Source: Prorocentrum cordatum (lineage: Eukaryota > Sar > Dinophyceae > Prorocentrales > Prorocentraceae). Taken from it: a DNA stretch of 64,000 nt. Numbering within the stretch: the first letter of the stretch is position 1; the number at the start of each line of letters is the position of its first letter. A program made the position numbers and the translations under genes. Of the stretch, positions 9,770 through 20,325 are shown piece by piece. The notes below the pieces were generated by a model, which searched no databases, was not told where the DNA came from, and worked only from the letters and a program-made list of their open reading frames with translations. The stretch spans positions 1,160,234 through 1,224,233 of the forward strand of contig CAUYUJ010007224.1 of assembly GCA_963575745.1 (NCBI GenBank). Reading direction: 5' to 3'.

Positions 9770-12165
9770 CAGTCTTGCCGCTCATTGAAGTTGCTGGTTC
9801 GTGGGAGTTGCATTGCCTGTCCAGGCTCGTGGTGCATGTGCCCCCACGTGCCCCACGACGGCACCTCTGTGCAGACAGTGGTGCGTGGGTCGCTCCACGG
9901 AGAGCCTCACCTCTGGAGGATCGATGGAGTTGGCTTCTCCCCCTCCGCGGAAAGCCAGGGAGGGGCGGGAAGCGAAACGAAGGCGGCTCCGCTTTCTTGG
10001 ACACTGTGTTGGGACTCCAAACCTCATATGTACGATGGTCCCACAGGCCCCGTTTGGGCGCTCTGTCGGGCGTCTCACCGGGCAGCTCGAGGCGCAGTGG
10101 CAGGAGGCCCTGAGGGACTGTGGGCTGATGCGGGAGCCCGAAGAGGAGCCCGAGGGCCAGTGCGTGTCGGAAGAGGCCCACCTACCTGCGCAGGGTGATG
10201 AATATGCTGCCGTTGGAGCCCAGGCGTTGGAGATTGGCCGTCCTCTCGGTCGAGTGGAGCAGAGGTGCATGCCAGGTGATGGCGCCGTCGGGTCCCCAGT
10301 GGGCGGCGTCAAGGATATCCTCACCGCGGCGTTTGGCACCTTCCTCGAGTGCGCAGAGGAGAAGCGGCTGGACATATACCAGGTCGGCGACGAGCGCTCC
10401 AGGTTCGTGGGGAGGGCCGACGGGTTCTCCACCAAGAGGGTGTGCAAGAGCGGAGTGCAGGATGCGAGGGCGCCGAGGCGCACACCTGAGGCTGCGTGGA
10501 TGGCTAGAGTGGCTAGTGCCTTCCGCGTTGCTGCCCAGGGGAGCGCGCGAGCCAGGTTCGAGGCGCTCGAGTACCTGCCAGTGCTCGTGGCCAAGGCGCC
10601 CCAGCGGGTCGTCAAGGGGCAGGAGGACGCCGAGCGGCGAGGGCAGGACACGGCGGCAGACGCGCCGACAGCCCCCTGCGAGGCGGAAAGACAGGCAGGC
10701 GGCAGTTGCTGGCATCTCAGCACGGCTGCAGGCAGGTGGCGCAGGTTCCTGCAGCACGGCGTCGTGGCGCGTTGGGACCTGATGGTGCTGGACATCATGG
10801 CCAGCCTGGCCACGCAGCATGCTTGTGAGCTCGCGCGGCGTGACCTCGCGGAGCGGGGGCGGCAGTTCGACGCCCGGGCGGACAAGCAGCTCAAGGGGGG
10901 CGCGTCAGGCATGCACGCGGTCACCAGGGCGCCCGTCGGCTGGCAGGGCAGCCCATGCAGCGGCAGCCAGGGCCCCGCGGGCTTGGGAAAGGAGTTTGCG
11001 CAGCTCGAGGAGGAGTGGAGCAGGCTCTGGAGGGTGGAGCGCGACCAGGCTGAGCCGCAGTGGCCGTCCGACCTCGGCGAGCGGCCGCCACGGCCGACGG
11101 TGGAGGAGCCGCGTGCCTGCCTCCGCACTTTCAGGAGGGCACCGCCGCTGGCTTCGAAGCGATCAAGCCGAGGCAGCTCCTCGAGCTCAGCGAGGTCGGC
11201 CTCGAGGCCTCATCGACATCCCGATGGCGGTTGAGCAGCCGGCAGAGTGGCCCGAGCTGCACACCAATCCTGGCCAAGAGGCTCGGCGGGGCGACGCCCG
11301 TGGCCGCCATCCACGTGCTGGCCGGAGTGCAGACCAGGCTGCGCAAGTCGATCGCGGACGAGTGGGCGCAGGAACGGCCGCTCCTACTCCTGGGCGCCCG
11401 GAGGCAGAGGGCGCGAGAGGGCGGTCCGGCAACAGGCGGCGGTGTGCGAGTGGGCCACTGCCAGAGGGAGGGAGGCAGGAGAACCTGAGAGTTGGGCGCC
11501 CGCGCTGGTGCTCCTAGACCTGCCTGCTCAAGGCGCACAAGCAGGTGCAGCATGGACAGCTAGCTCATCAGGGCAGCGGCGAGGACGGGCTTCCCGCTGT
11601 GGCATCTCAAGTTGCAGGTCGGCCTCCACAGGTCGCCGAGGCGGCTCGCGCTGGATGAGGCGGCGAGCAACCCATCACCACCAAGCAGGCCGCGCGGCCA
11701 GGGGATGGGCTCGCCACGCTCGTGCTCAATATGATGTTGTTCGAGCCCCTGGATAAGTTGCAGGCGGTGGCGCCCGCGGTTTCGCTGTCGGCGGCGGCGG
11801 GCGGCATCGTCCTCAATCGAGGCGGGGGCGCGCGTCGGACGGCCACCGAGGTCGCCACCTGGGCGTGGACTTCAGCGGAGACAAGCGGCCTGGCCGCGGC
11901 GCCCGCGCTGGACGCGCGTTGCAGGCGAGGCAGAGGCTGAGGGGAATGAGGATTGGTCAGCTGGCCAAGGCGAGGAATAAGGCTGCCAGGAGGATCGTCA
12001 AGACGGCGCTGCACCCGAGCATCGGGCACGGGACGGACATCGCGGGATGCGGCATGGCCGAGCTCGACCGAGCCAGGTCCCTCACGTTTGTGGCGGCCTC
12101 CAGCACCATCGTTGGCAAGTCGAGGCGCTGCCACCCCTCTAGCAGCGCCTGGTCATCGGCGGCGT
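9770..12165 (+). pseudogene. Decayed LINE copy (endonuclease end to RT thumb)
   Basis: A badly frameshifted LINE. It opens with an endonuclease-tail-like stretch (VAGSWELHC then RLVVHVPPRAPRR, about 9790-9860). A 477-codon frame (9801-11234) then covers the segment upstream of the RT. Its DKQLKGGASGMHAVTRAP matches in position and style the GGGRGAHAISKK of the LINE at 1-5273, followed by LEEEWSRLWR as the counterpart of VEWKALWSSG. Past 11130 the RT is scattered over frames (GTAAGFEAIKPRQLLEL near 11140). The thumb segment LGVDFSGDKRPGRGARAG appears at 11861-12160 in another frame. The YxDD region is not intact. Confidence 0.65.
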
Positions 12166-12186
12166 GACGGTTTTGTAGCCACCATC

Positions 12187-12651
12187 TTTCACATGAAAGG
12201 ATACAGCATTGTGTGCATAGTGCTCTACGCCTACCCCTCCATTGAATTCAACGGCCCGAACCTCGGGCACTTCCTGGGACTGGGTGCACTTCTGAATAGT
12301 TTTATATTACAGTGGTTCGTTATCGGGGATTCCAGCGTCTCGGTCAGTGCCATGCAGAAGCCCATGTTCCTCCAGCACATCCGAGGCGGTGTCTCTGTGC
12401 TCACGGCCGACATCGAGGCCACCTGCAACGCTGGGCCGAATCAGGGGGCACACATCGACTACATGCTGTGTTCCGAAGCGGCTCGGCCATATGCACATAC
12501 TATTAGCCCTGTCGTCAACGCCCCGTGGAGGCCGCATATAGGTTTAATCGTCCAGCTTAGAAAGGCAGGGGGCCAGCTCCTGGCCAGATATTTATATATG
12601 CCTCGCAAGTTGCCCCAGGCTGCGCGCCCCCAAGCGGCCCCCACGCGCTGA
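12187..12651 (+). pseudogene. LINE endonuclease domain (partial)
   Basis: This frame resembles the C-terminal two thirds of an endonuclease/exonuclease/phosphatase domain. It shows YAYPSIEFNGPNLGHFLGLG, then FVIGDSSVS where functional copies have GDWN/GDFN, then NQGAHIDYMLCSEAAR (the IDYxL step) and PWRPHIGLIVQL (the terminal HxxL step). The missing Asn of GDxN suggests loss of activity. It would be the target-nicking enzyme of the LINE. The frame starts mid-domain and ends at a stop after a nonhomologous tail. Confidence 0.75.
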
Positions 12652-13828
12652 TCTAAGTCTTGCAAAAAGCGGGCTGCCGCTCGAGACAAGCAGCAGAGAA
12701 GCAGCGAAGCCAGACAGGCTCAATTCGATAAGTTTTTCGGGGGCCTCGTCAATCCTCCAGAGCTCGAGCCTGATGCTGGGTCGGATGCAGATTCTGAGCA
12801 CGGTGGTAGGCCCGTCTCCGAAAGGGATGTTGTTGGTGATGAGCCTAGCGGTTTTGGTTCTGGGTTCGGTTTCGAGCCTGGGGATGACCCTTGGGCCCAC
12901 GAATCCGGGTTTATCAATATAGCGGTTAGTGCACAGGGTGCGTCGTCTGTAGAGGCTCCAGGGGGGCCGCGTGAATCTCGCCGTCGGCGCAGGAAAAAGA
13001 CGGTCCGCGTGATAATAAGGCACCACAGGTGTCAAGCCCCCGTGCGTCCGATGAGCGACCCGAGCCACCCCAGCCTTTAAAGTGTAACGACCCCGCCCCT
13101 ACTCCCCCCCCCGCTCCGCCCTCGCCCTCCGCGCCCCCCCCCCCCCCCCGTGGAGTCTGATCTGGCTGGGCTCGAGCCTCCCTCGTCGGATCCGTCTGAA
13201 GGGGTCTCGTTTCAAGTTCCCGAAGATATGTGGAATGAATGCCGTCGGCAGGTGGGTTTCACCAGAGGTGCCCCCTCTCGCCCTCGCCCCTCCGTTATGT
13301 AGCCTTTTCGCTCAACAGCACGCCCACTCTTCTTGCGATATCCTCCATATACGCTTCTTGGATTCAGACAGCCGAGGCTGACCTGCATTCTCAGCATGGA
13401 GTCGATTGGCCCGGAGGTTTGTCGCGAGCCCAACGGGCCAGTTTCAGAGTAGATAAGGTTCAGCAGCAGGAACGACAGCGTCTCACGGCGCATCGAGATA
13501 TCACGGCAACTTGGTGGACTCGTCTCAACGCGTTGTTCAGTGGATTGCATCGGCACGTCGATCGAGGAGCTGGCCACAAACAACGAGGCCGCCTACTTGA
13601 GTCACTTCGCGAACATGTTAACGATCGGCCTGAGAAGGCCCATGTAGCAATGAGGTCCCCAAAGGACCCTCCACGGAGACGCTGGCAGCAGTGGTTTGAC
13701 GAGCTCGGCGCGGAGAAGGCTGACTGCGCCCATGGTGGCGTCACCGAACATCCTCGAGGCGCCGATGCAAAATCTCAGCGGGCAGAGTCGCGGCCCGCAG
13801 TGAGGCCGCCCCTCCTCCCCCATGACAG
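12652..13828 (+). other. LINE linker region, decayed
   Basis: The stretch between the endonuclease and RT of the same LINE. It has short frames with Glu/Asp/Pro-rich sequence and a run of C at 13134-13149, but no intact motif. A 197-codon frame (13239-13832) ends just before the RT frame begins and may carry part of the linker. Confidence 0.5.
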
Positions 13829-14533
13829 GTGAAGCTGGAAGGCCTTGTCAAAGCATCTAATCGCATCGCTGGGAGGTGCCAGCGTCGGGCTATCATGGGG
13901 TCTCTCAGTGATTTCGGAGCTTCCGTCGGCTGCACTGGGCGAGATGGCGCAGATTTATTCAACTATCGAGGCCGAGGTTTCCTGGCCACATCAGATCACG
14001 TTAGTCTTGGGGGGGCCCTCCCTAAGAAGACCGAGGGATACCGCCTCATAGGCTTGATCTCCATATTCAGTCGCATGTGGTCTCTCGTGAGGGAGACGGA
14101 GGTCCAGACCTGGCCCGACCAGATGGAGCCTTTCCGGGACGCGGCAGCGAAGGGGGACGCTGCGTTGCGCGAAGTTTTTGCGCGCGCGCTGCAGGAGGAG
14201 GTAGGACACCAGCTCAGTTTGCCATCAGGTACGGGGCTGCTCGACATGGACGGCCTCTATGACAATATTGCCTGGGAGTACCTCATACCCACGTCGCTGT
14301 CGTTGGGTGTTCCAGCGGTCGTCCTCTGTCTGGAGGTCTTGCAGTGCGCGGCACCACGCGCCCTGGGCCAGCGCGAGTCTTGGGCCCCCCCGATCAAGCC
14401 GACGCAGTCGATCCTTCAGGGCCTTCGCTCTGGCACGCGCTTTGCGCGCATCATGGCGCATTGCGCATTGGACCGGGCGCGCACAGCACACCCACGCATG
14501 ATCCACAGGATTTGGATTGACGACTTGGCTTAG
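13829..14533 (+). pseudogene. LINE reverse transcriptase core
   Basis: A 234-codon frame with clear non-LTR RT motifs: LPKKTEGYRLIGLISIFSRM near residue 66, the first catalytic Asp in GLLDMDGLYDNI near 140, the QGxxSG step as SILQGLRSGTRFARI near 193, and the second Asp pair in IHRIWIDDLA at the very end. The frame stops straight after the DD box, and the thumb continues in other frames (14534-14640 and beyond). The residues needed for catalysis are visible, but the enzyme cannot be translated as one chain. Confidence 0.85.
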
Positions 14534-15829
14534 CGCGCGGCTGGCTCGAGATTGCATGCAAGGACGGACTTGGCGGCGGCGCTCATGACCACGCGCAAAG
14601 GTTCAGTTGGCATGAAGCTCAAGCTTGCCAGCAAGAGCGCGATTTAATGTTCACATCATCCTGGCGCCTTTCGCGTCGCACGTGCTTCGCGACTTGCTGG
14701 ATGTCCAACTCGGGCCCGAAAGGGCGCAGGCTACCTTGGAACCGATCTTGGAGGCGACAGCCGCCATGTCAGGGGTGCCAGGCGCAAGCGCTTCTGCAAG
14801 TACGCCTCCATGCACGCCCAGGCGAAGAAGGTCGCAGCTGCTGGCAGGCGCTACACGACGACCTCCAAGCTGGAGCGCTTGGGGGCTCAAGCAGCGGGCT
14901 CATTTGCATATCAGATGCACGGGGTCTTTGGATTCCATCTCATGACTTACCGACGTCGCCTCAGTGCGGCAGTTTCAGATCCATCGAGTGGCAAGTGTTC
15001 GACAGCGGTGTTGCTCTCAAAGTTCCTGTCGATCCAGCTTTGAAGATGCCAGAGGAGCGTGTTCGCATGTGGTTCAGCTCCTGGCAGAGCGAACCTCAGC
15101 TCAGGCGTGGCATCGAGCGCATCTGGGAACCTCTGGTGGCCAAGATACGCGGAGCCCCCAGTGCCCAGAAGACCAGACATATTCGTGGACCCGCGTCTGC
15201 GATTATCACTCTGCTACCCGACAATGGCGGGGCCCTCAATCAGCTACCAAGTGGACATTTCCATGCCGTGCCGACATTGACGAGACCATCGAATGGAATG
15301 TTCCAGATAATGATTGGGTTGGGTGGCCTGATGTGGACGATCCAGGTTTGTTGATTCAGGATCTTCAGACCACCATTGCCTCACGACTCTGGAATGAAGC
15401 GGCTAACCACTACTGTGGAGGCGGCCTTGAAGGAGGCACTGACGTGGAGTCGTTCAAGCGCCTCTATCATCAGCTTCTCGCCCTTCCCCGCGGGAGCCGA
15501 CTCGCTGAGTTGCTCATCACCATCGGAGTTGGTGTTATGCGGCCCCGTGTTTGTCGTGCCGATGCAGCGGCAGCAACGGGCAAAGGAATTCAGGTGTCCC
15601 GTCTGCGTGCGCGATGCGGGGAGGCAGATGAAGACCCTTTCCGTCGCGCGCGGGGATGCTCTAGCAATCGGGGTTCGATGATTCACGACCAGACTGAATG
15701 TTTAGTACACGAAGCCCAGGTCCAGAAGGATACGGCCGAGTGCTTCTGGCTGCGGGGCCTCATCCCCGCTCAGTGGGTTTCTGCGCCGCCGCCAGCGAGT
15801 GAATATGACTGGCACACGGTGGGCATCAG
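14534..15829 (+). pseudogene. LINE RT thumb to RNase H linker, frameshifted
   Basis: Coding-like pieces in alternating frames: KVAAAGRRYTTTSKLERLG near 14826-14880, then a piece in the 14964 frame with VPDNDWVGWPDVDDPG (~15300-15350) and RLWNEAANHYCGGGLEGGTD. The second part corresponds to the segment before RNase H in dinoflagellate-type LINEs and includes a Cys/His cluster. Stops and shifts break it at several points. Confidence 0.5.
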
Positions 15830-16375
15830 GTGGGCATCAACGACGACGAGCTGGGTCCAGAGAGTTTGGGAGCGGGCCTGCCCGGGGCTCCTCTCTTCTT
15901 TTTTGGAGATGCCAGCGGCGGCGCCGACTCCAGCAGCAATCGCTTCAGGAGAATAGGCGTCGCCGTAGCTCGAGTCGAATATTTCAATCCAGTTGTTGTC
16001 CGGTCAGCGGTCTCAGGCCCTCTGCCTGGGCCCAGGCAGACTGTTCGTCGTGGAGAGCTACGTGCTCTACTTCTTGCTATACAGTGTACACGTGGTCATG
16101 TCGTGTACACCACTGACAATTCAGGAGTTGCCGACGGCTGGGCCCAGCAGCAGTTCAACCGCCCGTCGGGACAGGACGCAGACCTGTGGTACGCCATCAG
16201 CAGAGAGTTCGGTCATCGTGATCATACTTCGTTTGTGGTGTTATTCGTCAACAGCCACCTCGGAGCTGCCGACGCCTTGCGCAGTGGAAACCCGCCGTGG
16301 CTGGCGGAAGGCAACTTAATCGCAGATGTGCATCTCGCGCTGCCACAGACCGTGTCCGCATCCCCGAGATCATAA
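15830..16375 (+). pseudogene. LINE RNase H domain
   Basis: A 181-codon frame with a well-kept RNase H: LFFFGDASGG (first Asp), TVRRGELRALLLAIQ (Glu), VVYTTDNSGVADGW (second Asp) and FVNSHLGAADALR...LAEGNLIADVHL (His and final Asp). The start at 15830 is simply the first ATG; the domain probably belongs to the larger LINE polyprotein. It would degrade template RNA during element replication. Confidence 0.8.
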
Positions 16376-16539
16376 GAAATGCGGTTCACCAGGTCGAGAG
16401 CAAGGCGTATGTTGTCCGACTTCGCCTCCTCCGTTCTACTTTAGATGCTCTCGAGAAGGAGAAAGAGGTTCCAGGTCCGAAGCCGAAGAGCGAGTCTGAG
16501 GCGCCTCCCCCTCCTCCACCTCCTTCTCCAGGTTCGGTT

Positions 16540-16946
16540 CAGGTGTTCACATCCAACCATATTTTCGCTGAGTGTGGCCGCCGATGTCTTAGGTGTTTAG
16601 CTCTGCCACCTCAGCCAGACAGGCTCTGTGGCGATCCATCCCGTGTTTTAACCCACAAAACATGGACGGGGTGTTGTTTCGTTTGCCACCAGGGGAAAAG
16701 TTACACGTTGCTTGGGGCTGGGTACATGAAAGCCATCGGATGCAATTACATAATGGGCTTTGCCTTTGGTATTGTTGTATTTGTGGACACTATGCAGATC
16801 AGATTATTCTGAAGCTTGGGCAAGAATGCCACAAGCGCACAATCCCATCCAGAGCCGAGTATTTGAACCGAATCCATTCGGGACTGTGGCCGAAGGTTCG
16901 GAGTCGGGCTGAGTTGGCTCGGAAGGGGGCGGAATTCCCGACCTAG
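16540..16946 (+). pseudogene. LINE C-terminal cysteine-rich tail
   Basis: Two overlapping frames encode a compact zinc-finger-like end. NHIFAECGRRCLRC is in the frame starting at 16297, and WVHESHRMQLHNGLCLWYC-CICGHYADQ with LKLGQECHKR is in the 16593 frame. Position and Cys spacing match the C-terminal tail of the LINE at 1-5273. The frame closes with a TAG inside the first bases of the short inverted-end element. Confidence 0.65.
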
Positions 16947-17532
16947 GCTCTGCCTAGAAGGGTTCTTGCTCTCTTGGCTTAAAGGGCCGGGCAGTGCTAC
17001 CCGCCCCGGGCGGTTCCCCCAGTATCCTGGGAGCGGTTCCCCCAGTCCCCTGGGAGCTTTCTAGCTTTAGCTTAGCTTTAGCTTCGTTTTAGCTTTAGCT
17101 TTAGCTTACCTTTAGCTTAGTCTTAGCTTAGCTTTAGTGTAGCTTTAGCTGTAGCTTAGCTTCAGCTTAGCTGTAGCTTAGCTTCAGCTTAGCTTTAGCT
17201 TAGATTTGGCTTAGATTTAGCTTAGCTTTAGCTTAGCTCTAGCTTAGCTTTAGTTTAGCTGTAGTTTAGCTGTATATTAGCTCCAGCTTAGCTGCAGCTT
17301 ATCTTTAGCTTAGCTTTAGTTTAGCTTTAGCTTAGCTTTAGCTTGGCTTTAGCTTGGCTCTTGCTTAGCTCTAGCTTAGCTTGAGCTTAGCTGTCGCTTA
17401 GCTTTAGCTTAGATTAAGCTTAGCTTTAGCTTAGCTTTATCTTAGATTTAGCTTAGCTTTAGCTGAGCTTCAGCTGAGTTTTACTATTACTACTAATGCT
17501 GCTTTCCCAGGGGATTCAACTCCTAGGCAGGG
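16937..17532 (+). mobile_element. Short inverted-end element, copy 1 (AGCTTT satellite core)
   Basis: A 596-bp element bounded by CCCGACCTAGG at the left and CCTAGGCAGGG at the right, which are imperfect inverted repeats of each other. The left module (~120 bases) contains AGAAGGGTTCTTGCTCTC, GGCTTAAAGGGCCGGGCAGTG and two CGGTTCCCCCAG blocks. The right module contains TACTAATGCTGCTTTCC. Both modules recur at 25065-25330 and, inverted, at 61629-62229. The core here is a TTTAGCTTAGC satellite. No ORF is evident, so it would need enzymes in trans. The family is not one I recognise. Confidence 0.75.
17045..17480 (+). repeat. TTAGCTTTAGC satellite core
   Basis: About 40 diverged units of 10-12 bases (AGCTTTAGCTT, AGCTTAGCTGT and similar) filling the inside of the short inverted-end element. 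A 90-base version of the same satellite fills copy 2, while copy 3 has unrelated satellites. Confidence 0.9.
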
Positions 17533-17584
17533 TCGCATTGGGGTAAAATTATCTTCGAACTCGCTTCGCGATTGGCGTCGCTCA

Positions 17585-17625
17585 CTCACTCCTCCTCCTC
17601 CTCCTCCTCCTCTTCCTCCTCCTCA
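17585..17625 (+). repeat. TCC microsatellite
   Basis: A short TCC run just after the short element's right flank. Confidence 0.85.
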
Positions 17626-17639
17626 TACGGCGAGAAGTA

Positions 17640-18200
17640 GGCGCGCTCTGCGGCCCCTGCCCAATGGGACCGTCGGCCAGGACCGCCAACTGCCACAAGG
17701 CGCCGAGCGTGGCCTCATCTGCGACCTTTACCAGCAGAGCGTGCCCGAGAAGACCGCGGCGCAGTTCCAGGGTTCCCCGCGGGTCTGGGAGCGCGAGAAC
17801 GGCAGCAACGCGCTGGTACAGACCTGGCCCACCCAGTTCAATGACACTGTCAAGGAGAAGTTCGACCCGCAAGTCCAAAACTACAACACCGAAAGGTTCG
17901 ATGCAAGTGCTGCGGAGGAGCTCGTTCACTGTATGGCAGCCATGGTTGGCGCACCAGCAGTCCGGGAGCTCGGAACCAGGTTTTTGTCAGAGCACGACTG
18001 GTAGCGAGAAGCCCGCGTACGTTGGTTCTGCGGAGGCTCTGATCAAGCCTCTGACGGACAATCCCGAGATCCAGAGGGAGCGTGCTTTCGTCCAGATGGG
18101 CGCCACCATTGACGGCTTGGACAGGTATGGCTTTATCTGTCGCTACGTGGATGGCCGCGGCCAGAGCGGCACCAAGGGCTTCTCGATTCGGAGGAGAGAA
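17640..18200 (+). pseudogene. Unrecognised protein-gene fragment with one frameshift
   Basis: Two adjoining frames look like ordinary protein rather than repeat sequence. The first runs from about 17650 to the stop after 18001 and reads ENGSNALVQTWPTQFNDTVK, FDPQVQNYNTERFDASAAEE and FLSEHDW. The second, from about 18005 to 18190, reads EKPAYVGSAEALIKPLTDNP, AFVQMGATIDGLDRYGFICR and GTKGFSIRR. Composition is balanced, with acidic and aromatic residues, unlike the surrounding arrays. I do not recognise the family. It may be a relic of a processed host gene or of a retroelement accessory gene. No intron borders are obvious. Confidence 0.4.
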
Positions 18201-18655
18201 ACAGGCATCAGCATTAACTTTCGGAGGTCCGCGCGGCTTTCTCGAATCGGCGCCGCGCCGGACTCCCGTCCCAGGCGCGCGGAGCGCGCCGGGCGTGGCG
18301 CCGCAGACGCCGCCAGGGGGGTCCAGCGCAGATCCAATAAATCCGCGCGGGGCTCCTACAGCTTACGTCTCTGCAGTTTGTTCTCTTCTCTGCCGATGAA
18401 TCCCGCTTGCCAATACGCACTTTGCACGAAGCAGGGCTGGGAGACGATGGCGGGCCTCAAGCTGGGCCCGAGGGCGCCAGGGGTGGTGGTCGGGTAAGCT
18501 GCTCCCCTTCGGCAACGAGGCCACACCGAACAGCAAGGGCGTGGTAAATCTGCGGCGCGGATCGCAAAGACGAAAGAGGAAATGTGGGAGAACGTGGGGG
18601 CGAGGAGGAGCAAGACCAGCTGGGGGGGAGGAGCAGGGCGTGGAATGAGGCAAGG
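18201..18655. other. No gene recognised
   Basis: GC-rich sequence between the gene fragment and the GA array. The frame starting at 17664 stays open to 18497, but its last 100 codons are Arg/Ala-rich and motif-free. Confidence 0.5.
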
Positions 18656-18657
18656 GG

Positions 18658-18660
<3 letters not shown>

Positions 18661-18688
<28 letters not shown>

Positions 18689-18745
18689 CAAAAACGAGAG
18701 AGAGAGAGAGGGAGACAGAGAAACAGAGAGACCAGAGAGACAGGG
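18661..18745 (+). repeat. GA microsatellite
   Basis: AG/GA dinucleotide runs with short interruptions. Confidence 0.9.
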
Positions 18746-18854
18746 AGGCGGGGGAACGTGCCTCGCGATGAGCATGGGGGCTGTTGGTAGGGGCCCGCTT
18801 GCGCCGCGGTGAGAAGATGGAGCAGGAAGCGGCAGGCCACGCCTCTGCCACAGA

Positions 18855-18857
<3 letters not shown>

Positions 18858-18898
<41 letters not shown>
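18858..18898 (+). repeat. GAC microsatellite
   Basis: Fourteen GAC units. The poly-Asp frame here is not a gene. Confidence 0.9.
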
Positions 18899-18899
<1 letters not shown>

Positions 18900-19015
18900 C
18901 GTGGAGGCGGAGGGAGCGGGCGGCGCGCGAGGAGGCGCCTGGCCGCAGGGCGCGCCGCCCACCCCGCGCACGATGAGGCTCTTTGCGCCCCAGCCGCGGT
19001 GAGGCAGGGGCAGAG

Positions 19016-19180
19016 AGGAGGGGGAGGAGGAGGGGCAGAGAGGGGGAGAGAGGAGGGGGAGGAGGGGGAAGGAGGAGGGGGAGGAGGAGGAGGAGGAGGA
19101 GGAGGAGGAGGAGGAGGAGGAGGAGGAGGAGGAGGAGGAGGAGGGAGGAGGGGGGAGGGGGAGGAGGGGGGAGGACACCG
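19016..19180 (+). repeat. GGA/GGGA array
   Basis: A purine-only stretch with a pure core of about 22 GGA units (19078-19145). Confidence 0.95.
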
Positions 19181-20050
19181 TCGGACTACACAGCCCTTGC
19201 GGGTGGCTGGCTCCTGATACGACCGTATGGAACATGAAGACAGAATGCCACTGGGGGCCGCTGCTGACTGGACAGCTGCCAGTAACTGGGAGGAGGTGCG
19301 TGGCTCATGATTCATGGGGTAGCCTGATGGTCTAGGGTGATGGGAAAGCGGGTATGGAAGCAAGAGGCAGGAAAGGCAAAATGGGAAATCAGGGAGGAAG
19401 GAGCGGACAGGAGAGGGAAGGGGGACGAGAAGAGAGAGAGAGAGAGAGGAGAGAGAGAGGGAAACACGGGGAGAGAGCCCTGGGAGCGGCAGCAAGACGA
19501 AACGTAATAACGATGAAATTGCTCTCAACTGCTTCCCACATGCCTAGACATGTGATGTCTCGAGAGCGTAGGTCGGCTACGCGGCCGGGACACGTTAGCT
19601 TGCACGGAGTTGTGCGGCTGAATCCCCATGTGACCCGCAATTGCGCTGAAGTGGTGCGCAGGTTCGAATCCAAAGCATTTGCGGGGAAGCTCGCAAGCTC
19701 GTTTCAAATGTGACGGAGTCACGTGGCGATGACCAGCAGTGACAAAAATAAGCATAGTAGCATGCAGTATGGCATAGTAAGTCTCCCAGAGATTTGGCCT
19801 GACGTGCCCTCACAAAGGGCCCATGGAGGGCGGACATCGGTTAGTTGGGCAGATCTCCTGTTCATCTGCAGGCTTGCGGGGATTTGGCCTGACGTCCCCT
19901 AGAAAGAAAGGACGCGAGATGTGGGAACCTCGGGCCAGTGACCTAAGAAGGCCGCTTGGGGGCCTCAGAGGGTCTCACCTCTTGTACGGGGTAGCAGGAT
20001 GAGCAGGGCGGCGCCAGAACATCGGGAAAGCAAGATGGCAAAGGCGGGCG
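19181..20050. other. Unassigned sequence with a short direct repeat
   Basis: No gene is recognised. A GATTTGGCCTGACGT stretch occurs twice (about 19791 and 19880) with similar following bases. A short GA run lies at 19431-19460. A lone GGTTCGAATCC at 19661 resembles a tRNA B box but lacks a foldable context. Confidence 0.5.
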
Positions 20051-20054
20051 GGGC

Positions 20055-20325
20055 AAGGAGGGGGAGGAGGAGGAGGAGGAGGAGAGAGGAGGAGGAGGAG
20101 GAGGAGGAGGGAGACGACGAGAAGGGGGAGAGGAGAGAGAAGGAGGGGAGGGAGGAGAGGGAGGAGGAGGGGGAGGAAAGGAGGTTGAGGAGCGGATGAG
20201 GACGACGAGAAGAGGAGGAGGAGGAGGAGGAGGCGGAGGAGGAGGAGGAGGAGAAGGAGGGGAAGGAGGAGGGGGGGACGAGTAGGAGGACGAGGAGGAG
20301 GAGGAGGAGGAGGAGGAGGGCGAGG
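20055..20325 (+). repeat. GGA-rich array
   Basis: About 270 bases of almost pure purine, mainly GGA and GAGG units with a few interruptions. Confidence 0.95.

Larger units (their letters stand above)
12180..16946 (+). mobile_element. Near-complete but frameshifted LINE
   Basis: The endonuclease (12187-12651), linker, reverse transcriptase (13829-14533), RNase H (15830-16375) and cysteine-bearing tail (16540-16946) follow in the usual LINE order, all on the plus strand but in several frames. The copy abuts the previous decayed LINE at its 5' side. The last codon (TAG, 16944-16946) lies inside the first bases of a different short element that starts at 16937. No poly-A or TAA tail is visible, so the short element may have replaced the true 3' end. 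Confidence 0.8.

Noticed and set aside
19655-19680. tRNA-like B box GGTTCGAATCC
   Set aside because: The bases around it do not form a T-arm stem (GCAGG against CCAAA), and no acceptor or anticodon arm could be found upstream.
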